64,000 nt of DNA from assembly GCF_000975155.1 (NCBI RefSeq), contig NZ_BBRG01000001.1, forward strand, positions 1,398,024 to 1,462,023, read 5' to 3'. How positions within the stretch are numbered: the stretch's first letter is position 1; every line of letters starts with the position of its first letter. The notes below the pieces were generated by a model that had not been told where the DNA came from, made no database searches, and was given only the letters and a program-made list of their open reading frames with translations. Positions 15,784 through 23,830 of the stretch are shown here, in pieces. The DNA is from Demequina globuliformis (GTDB taxonomy: Bacteria; Actinomycetota; Actinomycetes; Actinomycetales; Demequinaceae). The position numbers and the translations under genes were made by a program.

Positions 15784-16350
15784 TCACGCGGTGCGCTCCT
15801 TCGTCACCGCCTCGATGATGACCGATGCGGGGGTGTCGAGGTGCTGCGTTGCTTGCTTGCGAACGCGGGCTTTGCCTGCTGGGCTGGTCTCGCGGAACGC
15901 GAGCGCGTCGGCCTGGAGCGCCTTGCGGGGAAGGAACTCCACCGTGGTCCACTCCCGCCTGAACGTCACCGCGCGACGCTGAATGCCGCGAGCTCCTGGC
16001 ACCTCCATGGCCGGAAACTCGATCGTGGAGGGAGTGATCGTCAGCGCGACTTCCGGCAAGCGCGGCACGTGCCGCCATGCGCGGGCTGCGCTCCAGGTGA
16101 GAACCGCAGGCACGGCAAGCAATGCGATCGCGAGCGCCGTCCCTGTGGCGGTTGCGGGCTCGGCGGCGACGCCCGTGAGCCAGCCTGCGATGAGGAGGCC
16201 GGAGGGCAGCGCACACAGACCCCCAACTAACACCGCGAGGATGAGCGTGGTGCGAGCGTTGGCCCGCTGCAATTTAGGCATGGTCGACTCAAACTCCGCC
16301 CGAGCATCGGCCGTAAAACGGATCTCAAGCACTGCCCGGTCGTTACGCAC
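15784..16350 (-). CDS. two-helix membrane protein, unknown
   Basis: A 188-residue protein, GTG start at 16350, overlapping the DUF1801 gene by 8 nt and so probably coupled to it. Two hydrophobic helices (about 33-54 TLILAVLVGGLCALPSGLLIAGW and 64-83 ALAIALLAVPAVLTWSAA) sit in the first half; the second half (RLPEVALTITPSTIEFP...VTFRREWTTVEFLPRKALQADALAF) looks like a small all-beta domain of the PH-like kind often following such hairpins. No enzymatic motif. Convergent with the hypothetical gene at 15331. Confidence 0.6.
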   Translation of the reverse strand: MRNDRAVLEIRFTADARAEFESTMPKLQRANARTTLILAVLVGGLCALPSGLLIAGWLTGVAAEPATATGTALAIALLAVPAVLTWSAARAWRHVPRLPEVALTITPSTIEFPAMEVPGARGIQRRAVTFRREWTTVEFLPRKALQADALAFRETSPAGKARVRKQATQHLDTPASVIIEAVTKERTA

Positions 16351-16705
16351 ACTGGACCGTCCCAGGTTCGGCGGCGTGCAGCAATGCGACGAGGACCTCG
16401 TGGGGGATCGGGCGCGTGGCGGTAAACGTCACGCCTGTCTTCGTGTGCTTGAGACCAGCCTCGGTGAGGAGGTCCTCACACGCGGCAATCGCCTCAGCTG
16501 GCAGGTACAGGCCGCATTGCTTGGTGAAGGCGGCATACCCCACCACGGTGCCGTCGCTCAGAAGAAACCCGGGCATCTTGTACTGCACCACTTCATCGGC
16601 GTCAGGGAAGGTCGCGGCAATGGTCGCGCGCAACTCTCGCAGGACGTCGTGAAACGCCGCAGGTGCGGATTCGATGTAGTCGTCGTGTGTGCGTGGGGTC
16701 GCCAT
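16343..16705 (-). CDS. DUF1801 (YdhG-like) family protein
   Basis: About 120 residues: HDDYIESAPAAFHDVLRELRATIAATFPDADEVVQYKMPGFLLSDGTVVGYAAFTKQCGLYLP is characteristic of DUF1801/YdhG, where the conserved Y-K-M-P and F-x3-K-x-x-x-x-x-L/Y positions are visible. The structural relative is the iron-chaperone frataxin fold in YdhG; the biochemical role is unsettled. Start ATG 16705 or the ATG nine bases upstream (16714) are both possible; neither has a ribosome binding site. Followed with 8-nt overlap by the membrane protein gene. Confidence 0.78.
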   Translation of the reverse strand: MATPRTHDDYIESAPAAFHDVLRELRATIAATFPDADEVVQYKMPGFLLSDGTVVGYAAFTKQCGLYLPAEAIAACEDLLTEAGLKHTKTGVTFTATRPIPHEVLVALLHAAEPGTVQCA

Positions 16706-16858
16706 GGCCACCATTGTGGTGTGTGGGTCGGGCCGGGGCGACTGCGGTGACGTGTCGCGCGCGGCTTCGCCCGCGCTCCGTTTGCTTGTTGCCTCCACAC
16801 GGACACGGAGGCCGTTCACGGCGCTCACGCGTGATCAATGTGCCCTAGGTCCACTTCT

Positions 16859-17419
16859 TCAACGGTGGCGGCTCGCTTGCTGTTGAGGTTGCGAGTGCGG
16901 GTCGGCTGGCGTGGGCGCCACGTCGTCACCACTGTCCGAATCAGGCGCTGGGCGCTTCTTCTTGTCGTCGGGAAAAGCGAGTACTAGAAATACGAAGGCG
17001 GCAAGGAAATAGGTGAATGGTGGCGTAATCAAGACATGGCGAATGAGCATGATGATGTCACCTGCACCCGGCACGTGAATCACCGCTTTGCCGAGCACTT
17101 CGTCGCCGGTGGTCTCCCACATGTCGATGCGGTCGTTGTTGTCACCTTGGGTGATGAATCCGCTGTCGCCGTCTCCGTCGACGATCCGATGGATGACGTT
17201 CGCTGATCCGGTGGTGAACACGACGACGTCGCCGACGGCGTAGGAGTCTTGCTTGCGCGCGGCAACAAAATCACCGCTTTCATACAAAGGTTCCATGCTT
17301 GGCCCGGACACCGTGATGTATGTCATCGACCCGCCCATAGTCTCGGGCCACACAAAAAGCCACGCTGCGATGGCGACCGCTGCAGTGAGGGCGATGTTAA
17401 TGGCGCGGCGGTAGGTCAC
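16859..17419 (-). CDS. sipW: SipW-type signal peptidase I
   Basis: A 186-residue membrane protease. Helix 1 (ALTAAVAIAAWLFVWP), then box B SGPSMEP with catalytic Ser41, box D region VIHRIV with His77 in place of the general-base Lys of ordinary bacterial LepB, and QGDNND (92-97). Ser/His is the archaeal/ER (S26B) arrangement used by Bacillus SipW. A second helix (TPPFTYFLAAFVFLVLAF) precedes a polar C-terminal tail. Its start overlaps the stop of the Pro/Glu-rich secreted protein gene by 4 nt. Probably processes the two secreted proteins encoded just upstream (inference from Bacillus sipW-tasA). Confidence 0.88.
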   Translation of the reverse strand: MTYRRAINIALTAAVAIAAWLFVWPETMGGSMTYITVSGPSMEPLYESGDFVAARKQDSYAVGDVVVFTTGSANVIHRIVDGDGDSGFITQGDNNDRIDMWETTGDEVLGKAVIHVPGAGDIIMLIRHVLITPPFTYFLAAFVFLVLAFPDDKKKRPAPDSDSGDDVAPTPADPHSQPQQQASRHR

Positions 17420-17943
17420 GGTGCCAGGTCATCTTCAGGCTTGGGAGCTACGGGCTCGTCAACGTGTGTCTCGGATAGTGCCGGTGGCGCTGCCGGCTCG
17501 ACACACTCGACCACCTCATCTGCAATCGGGTCGTCAACCGCAGTTGTGTCTTCAGTCTCGGTGCTGCTGATGGGCTGTTCGTCTTGCTCGGGCACGGCTG
17601 AAGGTGATGGGCTCGGCGCGGTCTCGTTGGGCGTTTCCCGGTCATCGCTCGGTTCCGCCTGGGAAGGGGCCGATGGAGGGGCAACCGGCGCCATTTGCTG
17701 CGCTTGCTTGGTATCGCAAGGATTGACAACGTCCCAGCCGATGGTGACATCTGATCCGGAGCCCGCGGGAGCGCACTCTTCGATGAAAACGTCGAAGCTG
17801 GTAATGGTGGGGCGGGCGCTGCTCGTGAGAGTGGCCGCGCTCGCGGAGCCCACGGCGATCACGACTGCGCCGAAAGCGGCCGTGACAACGTGCGCGGCTC
17901 GGATCACGGAACGCTCCGATCTGTGTCTGCTGGAGTATTGCAA
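17416..17943 (-). CDS. secreted Pro/Glu-rich protein, SipW-cluster partner
   Basis: A 175-residue protein with a signal peptide (RAAHVVTAAFGAVVIAVGSASA, about residues 15-36), a short conserved-looking segment (ATLTSSARPTITSFDVFIEECAPAGSGSDVTIGWDVVNPCD) with two cysteines, and a long acidic, Pro/Ser/Glu-rich tail (about 85-175) that looks disordered, suited to spanning the cell wall. It lies between the TasA-like protein gene and sipW in one operon. Function unknown; a minor component or anchor of an extracellular matrix is an inference only. Confidence 0.65.
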   Translation of the reverse strand: MQYSSRHRSERSVIRAAHVVTAAFGAVVIAVGSASAATLTSSARPTITSFDVFIEECAPAGSGSDVTIGWDVVNPCDTKQAQQMAPVAPPSAPSQAEPSDDRETPNETAPSPSPSAVPEQDEQPISSTETEDTTAVDDPIADEVVECVEPAAPPALSETHVDEPVAPKPEDDLAP

Positions 17944-17960
17944 GTTGGCGGGATGCCTGC

Positions 17961-18001
17961 GCGACGCCCGGCCGAATCAATGGCGAACGGCCGGGCGTCG
18001 C
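17961..18001 (-). promoter_or_regulatory. intercistronic hairpin in the SipW operon
   Basis: Perfect 13-bp arms GCGACGCCCGGCC (17961-17973) and complement (17989-18001) with a 15-nt loop, located between the first secreted-protein gene and the rest of the operon. No T-run, so it more likely attenuates or protects the upstream message than ends it fully. Confidence 0.6.
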
Positions 18002-18015
18002 ACGTGCAGTGGCGT

Positions 18016-18447
18016 TTAGCCGGAGTACACGTTCAGGTTCAGGCCACCGAGATCCTTCGCGAGGAACTTCTTGGAGGAGATGTCGATGGTGAGGACGCCG
18101 TTGGCGTCGGTGGTGAAGTTCGCGGGGTCGTTGAGTGCGTCCGGCCCGAAGTATCCGGCCCAACCACCGTTGGTCTTCAAGAGGCCGCCCTCGACGACCA
18201 GGCCGGCGTCATCCGCGCCAAAGTCGAAGGTGATGGTCTGAATCGCGGGCGCGGTCTGCTGAGGGCTAGTGCCGTTGTTCAGGCCGATCCAGGTGGTGTC
18301 GAACGAGACGTCTTCAAGGCTAGCGCCGGAGACCTCGACCACACCGGCAGCGAGGGTCTCATCCGGAGTCGAAAGCTGGGCCGCGGAAGCGGCACCAGCG
18401 ACGACGAGAGCGGCGCCACACGCGCCAATGACGATCTTCTTGATCAT
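18016..18447 (-). CDS. secreted SipW-dependent, TasA-like small protein
   Basis: A 143-residue protein with a SipW-dependent-type signal peptide: MIKKIVIGACGAALVVAGAASA then AQLST. The mature part is beta-rich (VVEVSGASLEDVSFDTTWIGLNNG, ITFDFGADDAGLVVEGGLLKTNGGWAGYFG, NGVLTIDISSKKFLAKDLGGLNLNVYSG) without catalytic residues, compatible with a small fibre or matrix subunit. First gene of the operon, followed by a hairpin, the Pro/Glu-rich protein and sipW; AAGGGA lies 6 nt before the ATG. Similarity to Bacillus TasA is by context and signal type, not by clear sequence identity. Confidence 0.65.
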   Translation of the reverse strand: MIKKIVIGACGAALVVAGAASAAQLSTPDETLAAGVVEVSGASLEDVSFDTTWIGLNNGTSPQQTAPAIQTITFDFGADDAGLVVEGGLLKTNGGWAGYFGPDALNDPANFTTDANGVLTIDISSKKFLAKDLGGLNLNVYSG

Positions 18448-18933
18448 GTTTGTCCCTTTTCTGCCGCGTCAGCGGCTGTCAATGCCCGCGCGAAAATAAA
18501 GGGAGGCGACAATGCCCATTTTCAACGATGCGATATGGCTCGCGTCGTCATTTCCCCTCAGTCTGACGAGCTGCCAAAGTTGCGATTTTCGCCCCCCCAG
18601 CAATGTCAACGTAGCGGTGATCCCTGGATTGGGCAATAGGGAAAGTGCACCTTCATGGAAAGTTTACGGGGATGGTGCAGATTAATGTCCCTTAAGTCCA
18701 ATTTCTGCCTCCCGTCGAGGGCGGTCACCACTAACGCTGCCCGAAGATCTCGCGCTGTCACAAACTAAAACGTCGGGACACACTCATGCGCGCGAGGCGT
18801 GCGTGTGCTTGCCGTCGCAGTCGACCATTGGCGTCAGGGGGGGGAGTCTCTACGGTGGCGGGAGGACGGGACCAGAGGGAATTCCGGCCGATGCTCTCAC
18901 CGAGGCCGGCATCGACTACGTAGTGTGGCTGCC
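18448..18933. other. 486-bp intergenic region between divergent genes
   Basis: No credible gene on either strand. It must hold the promoter of the secreted-protein operon (minus strand) and the TAGTGT box of the plus-strand gene. Locally AT-richer pockets occur near 18490-18500 and 18655-18700, and around 18765-18775. A variant GGCCGATGC word lies at 18886-18894. No tRNA, known riboswitch or long inverted repeat was seen. Confidence 0.6.
18921..18926 (+). promoter_or_regulatory. -10 box of the gene at 18934
   Basis: TAGTGT ends 7 nt before the GTG at 18934; supports that start codon and a leaderless transcript. Confidence 0.4.
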
Positions 18934-19863
18934 GTGAGCCGTTTCGACTTTGACGAGGGCGCCGACCAGGTTGCGCCAGTTCGTGCGTGGCTTCGCGCGG
19001 AGCCGATCAGCGTTGTTGTCATGCAGAGCGTATGGATGTCGGAGTACGGCACCGCGTATGCACCGACCACAGGGAACTACAGGCGAGCGGTAGCGGCAGT
19101 GGCGTTACATCTGTGGGACCGTGGCGACGTGCCCGCGCCCTTGTGGTTCGGGCGTCGAGGCTGGGACAGCGGGGATGTGACTCCGTGGGGTGCACGTCTG
19201 GCTGACGCGCTCGCGTTCCATGTCGCGCACATGTATGGAATCGACAGTGCGGGCTGGGCGGTAGTGCTCGATCGCCGATACGCGTCGTACGGTGCCCCGG
19301 TCCTGGCCTCCCACTCCTACGTGCAACCGCTGATCGCGGTGCGTGCGTTGCTGAGGGTGGTGCGGGGTGACGAGCCTGTTTCTGCCATGGCGTTCCCGTT
19401 CACCACGATGCCTGAGTTGCTTAAAGGCGTCGCCCCGGACCCACGCCCCACCGACGCGGATGTCGACGTAGCCAAGGCGCGACGCGCCGCGAAGCCGCGC
19501 TTGGGAGGGCTGCTGGGCAAGGGTGCGCCTACGTGGCACATCGACGTGCCTCCCCTGCTCGCGGAGGCGCCGCCGGTCGCGGAGATCGTGAAGATCAAGA
19601 CCCGTGAACTCTCGGTTGAGGAACTGATTCAGGATGTCGAGCCTTCGGACCGGAAGGAGTTCACCTTTCTGGTTTCGGTGCACGAGGCAGCCCTGCATCA
19701 ATGGGGCGAGGCCGCTTACGGGAGGTACGAGGCGGCGCTGGCGGCTCAGCCCGGCATCGAGGCTGTGGAGGGCGAGGATAGAGAGCAGTTCTACGTACTC
19801 GCGCCTTCCCTCACGGCTGAGCAGGTCTTGGCGGCCGCGAGGGCGGCTGCACCGCGGCGCTGA
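18934..19863 (+). CDS. hypothetical protein (309 aa)
   Basis: The GTG at 18934 is chosen because a TAGTGT box sits 7 nt upstream and the preceding in-frame residues are Arg/Gly-rich and not protein-like. N-terminal half (VSRFDFDEGADQVAPVRAWLRAEPISVVVMQSVWMSEYGTAYAP...) is globular and Trp-rich; a middle basic loop (KARRAAKPRLGGLLGKGAPTW) links to a C-terminal half with SVEELIQDVEPSDRKEFTFLVSVHEAALHQWGEAAYGRYEAAL and EQFYVLAPSLTAEQVLAAARAA. No signal peptide, no membrane helix, no family recognised. Convergent with tRNA-Lys. Confidence 0.6.
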   Translation: MSRFDFDEGADQVAPVRAWLRAEPISVVVMQSVWMSEYGTAYAPTTGNYRRAVAAVALHLWDRGDVPAPLWFGRRGWDSGDVTPWGARLADALAFHVAHMYGIDSAGWAVVLDRRYASYGAPVLASHSYVQPLIAVRALLRVVRGDEPVSAMAFPFTTMPELLKGVAPDPRPTDADVDVAKARRAAKPRLGGLLGKGAPTWHIDVPPLLAEAPPVAEIVKIKTRELSVEELIQDVEPSDRKEFTFLVSVHEAALHQWGEAAYGRYEAALAAQPGIEAVEGEDREQFYVLAPSLTAEQVLAAARAAAPRR

Positions 19864-19922
19864 CAACCCGCCTAGCCGCGCCGCGAGAGCGTCGGGTGCC
19901 AGCCTGGCGCTCTTCCCAAAAG

Positions 19923-19995
19923 TGGGCCCCGTGGGGCTCGAACCCACGACCTACGGATTAAAAGTCCGCTGCTCTACCAACTGAGCTAGAGGCCC
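19923..19995 (-). tRNA. tRNA-Lys (anticodon TTT)
   Basis: A 73-nt cloverleaf on the minus strand: acceptor GGGCCTC pairs with GGGGCCC (one G-U), D-arm AGCTCAGTTGGTAGAGC, anticodon loop CTTTTAA with anticodon TTT, T-arm with GGTTCGAGCC. No CCA is encoded. Reads AAA and, by wobble, AAG. Confidence 0.95.
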
Positions 19996-20008
19996 TCGGC
20001 CACCCATA

Positions 20009-20938
20009 CTACGAGGCCCTGACCACTCCCAGTGCCGCGAGCCCGCGCCAGGCCATGATGGTGTTGGCTTCGCGACCAAGTGTCGCCCACCGCAAGCACT
20101 TCGCGAGCGCAACGCCGCGCGCCCGGTCAACGAGCCCGGGGTCCTCGCATCCGGTGGCGGCAACGTAGGCCTCGACAGCATCGGCTATCCCGTTCGCCTC
20201 AAGCACCGTGTACACAAACCCTAGGTCCACCGCCCGGTCACAGGCCGCCGCCTTGCCCCAGTCGATGATCCCGCCGAGCGTCCCGCGCCGCTCCAGCACG
20301 TTGGACCCGTGCAGGTCCGCGTGTGACCACACCGCCTCGGTGGGCGGGGGAGCATTGAGCGCCCGGCGCCACAGCGCATGCACCCCGTCAAGGTCCAGCG
20401 GCGCGGACTGGCCACTCGCGGCCAGCGTGGCGAGAGCGTCCCCGACGTCGGCGGTGCGCTCGGCCATCGCCAGGGATTGCTCGGGGTTGTAGGGGGCGTC
20501 GGCCGTCGCGGGGCGGTGAATCTGCGCAATCGCCCGCCCCAGGGCTGGTGCGGCGCGGGCGGGCAAAGGCTCAGCGTCCGTGGTCCGGCCAGGCAGCCAC
20601 GCGACAATGCTCCACGCCCACGGATAGCCATGCTGGGACCGGCCCATGCGCACCACGTGGGGATGCGGGAAGCCCCAACCCGCACCATGGTTCGCGATGA
20701 GCCGTGTCTCCAGCTCAAGCGGCCCCACCGCAGCCTCGACACGCGGGAGCCGGATGCTCAGGTCTGGCCCCAGTCGGAACACCGCCATGTCCCACCCGTC
20801 GAACCGTTCGCCCAGGTCCAGGTGGGCGAGGTCGGGGTGCTGCGACGCGACCAGCGCATGGGCCAGCTCACGCGAGATGGACGAGTGCGCCGCGGGCGGC
20901 CCGGAATCCAGGACCCCGGGGGCTGCGCCGCTGCTCAT
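20009..20938 (-). CDS. APH family phosphotransferase
   Basis: A 309-residue aminoglycoside-phosphotransferase-like kinase. Nucleotide strands GWDMAVFRLGPDLSIRLPR, Brenner catalytic motif WSHADLHGSNVL (His-x-Asp-x4-Asn) and the metal-binding IIDWGKAAACDRAVDLGF are present, so it looks active. The family phosphorylates antibiotics but also sugars, choline and other alcohols; substrate unknown and resistance should not be assumed. Starts 13 bp upstream of tRNA-Lys on the same strand, with TACGGT 6 nt before the ATG. Confidence 0.88.
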   Translation of the reverse strand: MSSGAAPGVLDSGPPAAHSSISRELAHALVASQHPDLAHLDLGERFDGWDMAVFRLGPDLSIRLPRVEAAVGPLELETRLIANHGAGWGFPHPHVVRMGRSQHGYPWAWSIVAWLPGRTTDAEPLPARAAPALGRAIAQIHRPATADAPYNPEQSLAMAERTADVGDALATLAASGQSAPLDLDGVHALWRRALNAPPPTEAVWSHADLHGSNVLERRGTLGGIIDWGKAAACDRAVDLGFVYTVLEANGIADAVEAYVAATGCEDPGLVDRARGVALAKCLRWATLGREANTIMAWRGLAALGVVRAS

Positions 20939-20944
20939 ACGGCG

Positions 20945-20950
20945 ACCGTA
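20945..20950 (-). promoter_or_regulatory. -10 box of the APH gene
   Basis: TACGGT on the minus strand ends 6 nt before the ATG; leaderless transcript predicted. Confidence 0.45.
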
Positions 20951-21027
20951 TCAGCGCGCCGCCCGCAAGGAATGCCGCGCCGGGCGGGCCTGTTGACGTG
21001 AGTGACCGCACCCATGGAAGGGAGTTC

Positions 21028-21231
21028 ATGATCATGACTGCTCACGAACCGCGCGACCAGGACAAGCCCATCGACGTCGACAACGCCGCCGACCACCGGC
21101 CTCCAGAGCCGGGTGATCCCGGCCAACCCCCGGAGACGGACACGACCAATCAGAATCCGCAGGCGAAGGAGCCCAATCCTTCGCAGATTCACAAGCAGCA
21201 ACGCAGCCAGGGCATGAACCACGCCGACTAA
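21028..21231 (+). CDS. small hydrophilic protein (67 aa), unknown
   Basis: A short frame with a good ribosome binding site (GGAAGGGAG at 21016-21024). ATG 21028 or 21034 could be used; spacing favours the second slightly. The product (TAHEPRDQDKPIDVDNAADHRPPEPGDPGQPPETD... KQQRSQGMNHAD) is rich in Asp, Pro, Asn and Gln with almost no hydrophobic residues, so it is probably disordered. Followed 9 bp later by a 54-bp perfect palindrome. No family recognised. Confidence 0.55.
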   Translation: MIMTAHEPRDQDKPIDVDNAADHRPPEPGDPGQPPETDTTNQNPQAKEPNPSQIHKQQRSQGMNHAD

Positions 21232-21240
21232 GCCCTGAAC

Positions 21241-21294
21241 AATGCCCGATGCCGGGGTGAGAACCGTACGGTTCTCACCCCGGCATCGGGCATT
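21241..21294. terminator. 54-bp perfect palindrome between convergent genes
   Basis: Two 27-base halves are exact reverse complements with no unpaired centre. Each arm carries CGATGCC followed by GGGGTGAG, related to the GGGCCGATGC word family. It sits 9 bp after the small hydrophilic protein gene and 31 bp after the alkylsulfatase stop on the other strand, so it can end transcription from both sides. Confidence 0.8.
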
Positions 21295-21325
21295 TATGCG
21301 TCAGGTCGCCCGCCGAGCGTGGGGT

Positions 21326-23212
21326 TTACGGGGTGACGATCGCGAACCAGAGGTTGAAGTCGTCGAGGAGCTTCGTGAACGCGATGAAGGAATCCGCATT
21401 CCCGTCGATCGTCACGTCGCCGGAATCGAGCGCGGCCTCCAACGTCGTTTCTCCCAGCACAATGGCGTCGAGAACCGATCGAGGGAAGCTGACGGTGGCA
21501 TCGGCCCCCTCCTTGTTTCCCTCACTGTGGTTCAGCACGCCGTTGCCCAGTTCAAGCACGTAGTCCTCGCCGATGTCTGGCAGCGTGAGGTTGAACACCG
21601 CCTGCAGGTCGCCCACCTCGGGGCCGCGCAGCCGCATCGCCAAGTAGTCGAGGAACATCTCCACGGACATGGCCTGCACGGAATCTGCGGAGGCGGTGAC
21701 CGTGACGATTTGCTCCTGCACGCCGCGGCGAAGTTCAAGTGCGCCGGTGAGGTAGAAGTTGCGCCAGGTGCCGTTCTCGCTTTGGTAGCCCAACTGCTCA
21801 AAGGTGTCGGCGAGGAGTTCGCGTGCCTGAGTGTTTGAGTCGTCCGCGTACACGACGTGCTTCAGGGCCTGTGCGACCCACCGGTACTCGCCCTTGTCGA
21901 AGTCCTCCTGAGCCTTGGCGATCACGGCGTCAGCGCCGCCCATGTATTCGACGGTCTTGAGGGCGGTCTTCACAGGAGGCAGCGGGTTCAGGTTGGCCGG
22001 GTTGGCGTCGAACCACCCCAGGTAGTAGACGTACGTGGACTTGGTGTTGTGCGACACCGAGCCGTAGTAGCCGCGGTTGGCGAAGCGCTGATCCGTGCGC
22101 GTGGGCAGGGTGATTTGCTCGGCGATCTCGTCCGGAGTGAAGCCAGCATTGGCCAGGCGCACGGTCTCGTCGTGGATGTACCGGTACAGGTCCCGCTGCC
22201 CCTTGATGAGGTCGACAATGTTGTCGTTACCCCAGGTGGGCCAGTGGTGGGACGCGAACTCCACCTCGGCATCGCCAAACAGGGTGAGCATCTCGTTCAG
22301 GTGCTTGGACCACACCAGCGAGTCGCGGATTTTTGCGCCGCGCAACGTGTACACGTTGTGAAGCACGTGCGTGAGGATTTCCGCGCCGCACAGCGCCTTG
22401 AAGTCCGGCAGGTAGAAGCACAGTTCGGCTGGCGCCTCGGCACCGGGAGTGTTCTGGAAGACCACCCGCACGCCGTCGACGTCGAGCTCCTGCCCGGTCT
22501 CCGTGATGATGTCCGTCGGGGCCAACAGCGTCACGCGGCCGGCGGACGTCATGGGGCCAAGCCCGGCGCCCACGGATCCCTGTGGGCCGTAGCCGACCAG
22601 TTCTCCATACATGTACATCTTGCGCCGCGACATGGCGTTGCCGAGCATCACGTTTTCGCTCACGGACTCCTCGAGGAACCCCTCGGGTGCGATGACGCGC
22701 TGCTCACCAGCGGCGACCTTGGCGTCATCGATCACGGCGCGGACGCCGCCAAAGTGGTCGATGTGGCTGTGGGTGTGGATCACGGCCACGACGGGCAGGT
22801 CCTCAACGTGCTCGCGCAGCATCTTGTATTCGAGCTCCATGGGCTCGCAGGAGATGGGCGGGTCCACGACGATCCAGCCGTTGTCCGAGCGGATGAAGCT
22901 CTGAACGGAAAGGTCAAAGCCGCGTGCCTGGTAGATGCCGTCGGCAACCTTGTAAATTCCCGCCATGGTGATGAGTTGTGCTTGGCGCCACAGCGAGGGA
23001 TTCACGGTGTCAGGCGCCTCCCCCTGGAGGAAGGTCCAGCGGTCGATGTCCCAGACCACCTCGCCCTTGTCGTTGGTGATCTGCCCAGTGGCCTCCACCA
23101 CGAGGCCCTTGCGGGCGTTGTCGAAATCGGTGGTGTCATCGAAGGGCAGCTGGTCCCGGACCGCCTTGTTGGCGGCGATGGTGGCTGGGGTGGCCGGCTT
23201 GGGGTAGTTCAT
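21326..23212 (-). CDS. alkylsulfatase (SdsA/BDS1-like metallo-beta-lactamase fold)
   Basis: A 628-residue enzyme hydrolysing alkyl sulfate esters. The metallo-beta-lactamase domain has HTHSHIDHFGG at residues 146-156 (binuclear zinc ligands) and later NTPGAEAPAEL and HVLHNVYTLRGAKIRD, typical of SdsA-type alkylsulfatases. A dimerisation region follows, and the C-terminal ~125 residues (LRRGVQEQ... DGNADSFIAFTKLLDDFNLWFAIVTP) form an SCP2-like substrate-binding domain. No signal peptide is visible, so it is probably cytoplasmic, unlike Pseudomonas SdsA1. AAGGAG lies 8 nt before the ATG. The MarR gene at 23338 lies upstream on the same strand and could control it. Confidence 0.92.
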   Translation of the reverse strand: MNYPKPATPATIAANKAVRDQLPFDDTTDFDNARKGLVVEATGQITNDKGEVVWDIDRWTFLQGEAPDTVNPSLWRQAQLITMAGIYKVADGIYQARGFDLSVQSFIRSDNGWIVVDPPISCEPMELEYKMLREHVEDLPVVAVIHTHSHIDHFGGVRAVIDDAKVAAGEQRVIAPEGFLEESVSENVMLGNAMSRRKMYMYGELVGYGPQGSVGAGLGPMTSAGRVTLLAPTDIITETGQELDVDGVRVVFQNTPGAEAPAELCFYLPDFKALCGAEILTHVLHNVYTLRGAKIRDSLVWSKHLNEMLTLFGDAEVEFASHHWPTWGNDNIVDLIKGQRDLYRYIHDETVRLANAGFTPDEIAEQITLPTRTDQRFANRGYYGSVSHNTKSTYVYYLGWFDANPANLNPLPPVKTALKTVEYMGGADAVIAKAQEDFDKGEYRWVAQALKHVVYADDSNTQARELLADTFEQLGYQSENGTWRNFYLTGALELRRGVQEQIVTVTASADSVQAMSVEMFLDYLAMRLRGPEVGDLQAVFNLTLPDIGEDYVLELGNGVLNHSEGNKEGADATVSFPRSVLDAIVLGETTLEAALDSGDVTIDGNADSFIAFTKLLDDFNLWFAIVTP

Positions 23213-23337
23213 GGTGCTGCTCCTTTACTGCGATTGCTGTGGCTGTATGGCGGTGGTGCTGTGGGCGCGCGAGGAGTGCGTCACTCTCACGCTACGGGTC
23301 AGTGACGGTTGCCGCATGGCGCTGTGGGTAGGGCGCG

Positions 23338-23775
23338 TCACAGGCTGCCCTTCTCATTGAGTAGGGCAGCGACGACCGTGAGGTCGCTATTGAGTCGCTG
23401 AGTGTCGATGTGCGCCGCGCGCGGGTCGTCGAAGATGCTGGCGAGCCGCTGTTCGAGGTCGGCCGCAGCGACCTCGACCAACGCGCGCGAACGGTCTGTG
23501 AGAGATAGGACCACGCGACGGGCGTTCGCCGGATCCGTCCCGGTCGCCAGCCAGCCAGACGCGACCATTGGTGCCACGCGCTTGCTGACGGCCGCCTTGG
23601 ACACGGCCATGCGGTGCGCAAGCCGCGTAACGTCGCAGGGCTCAATTTCTGAGCAGTTCGCGAGAAAGACGAACTGGCTGAGGCTGAGTCCGTGCTCGCG
23701 TACCAAGAGGGCTTCGACGGCGTTGTCGAGCGCCGTGGTGGCCTCGTGGAGGGAGAAGCTCAGCTTGTCGGACAT
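23338..23775 (-). CDS. MarR family regulator 1
   Basis: A 145-residue winged-helix repressor: VTRLAHRMAVSKAAVSKRVAPMVASGWLATGTDPANARRVVLSLTDRSR holds the recognition helix and wing. It is clearly paralogous to the MarR at 24528 (same MSDK start, SKAAVSKRV core). Two palindromes built on GTTAAC lie immediately upstream (23783-23821) and overlap the -10 box, so autorepression is likely. The alkylsulfatase gene lies 125 bp downstream and is a candidate second target. Confidence 0.92.
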   Translation of the reverse strand: MSDKLSFSLHEATTALDNAVEALLVREHGLSLSQFVFLANCSEIEPCDVTRLAHRMAVSKAAVSKRVAPMVASGWLATGTDPANARRVVLSLTDRSRALVEVAAADLEQRLASIFDDPRAAHIDTQRLNSDLTVVAALLNEKGSL

Positions 23776-23781
23776 GCCTAC

Positions 23782-23821
23782 ATGTTAACTCGTTAACACG
23801 TAGGTTGTCAACTGGTTAACA
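23782..23821 (-). promoter_or_regulatory. promoter and two operators of MarR gene 1
   Basis: TAACAT (23782-23787) ends 6 nt before the ATG. Operator 1 is TGTTAACTCGTTAACA (23783-23798, 7-bp arms, perfect); operator 2 is TGTCAACTGGTTAACA (23806-23821, one mismatch), 23 bp away. Binding would cover the promoter. Confidence 0.7.
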
Positions 23822-23830
23822 CGTAGCTTG

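Noticed and set aside
19634-19984. Plus-strand frame ending VGPVGLEPTTYGLKVRCSTN
   Set aside because: The ending is the well-known false translation of a tRNA gene read antisense; it overlaps tRNA-Lys and the real gene 18934-19863.
20009-20938. Antibiotic resistance gene
   Set aside because: APH fold is clear, but the family is broad and nothing links this member to aminoglycosides.
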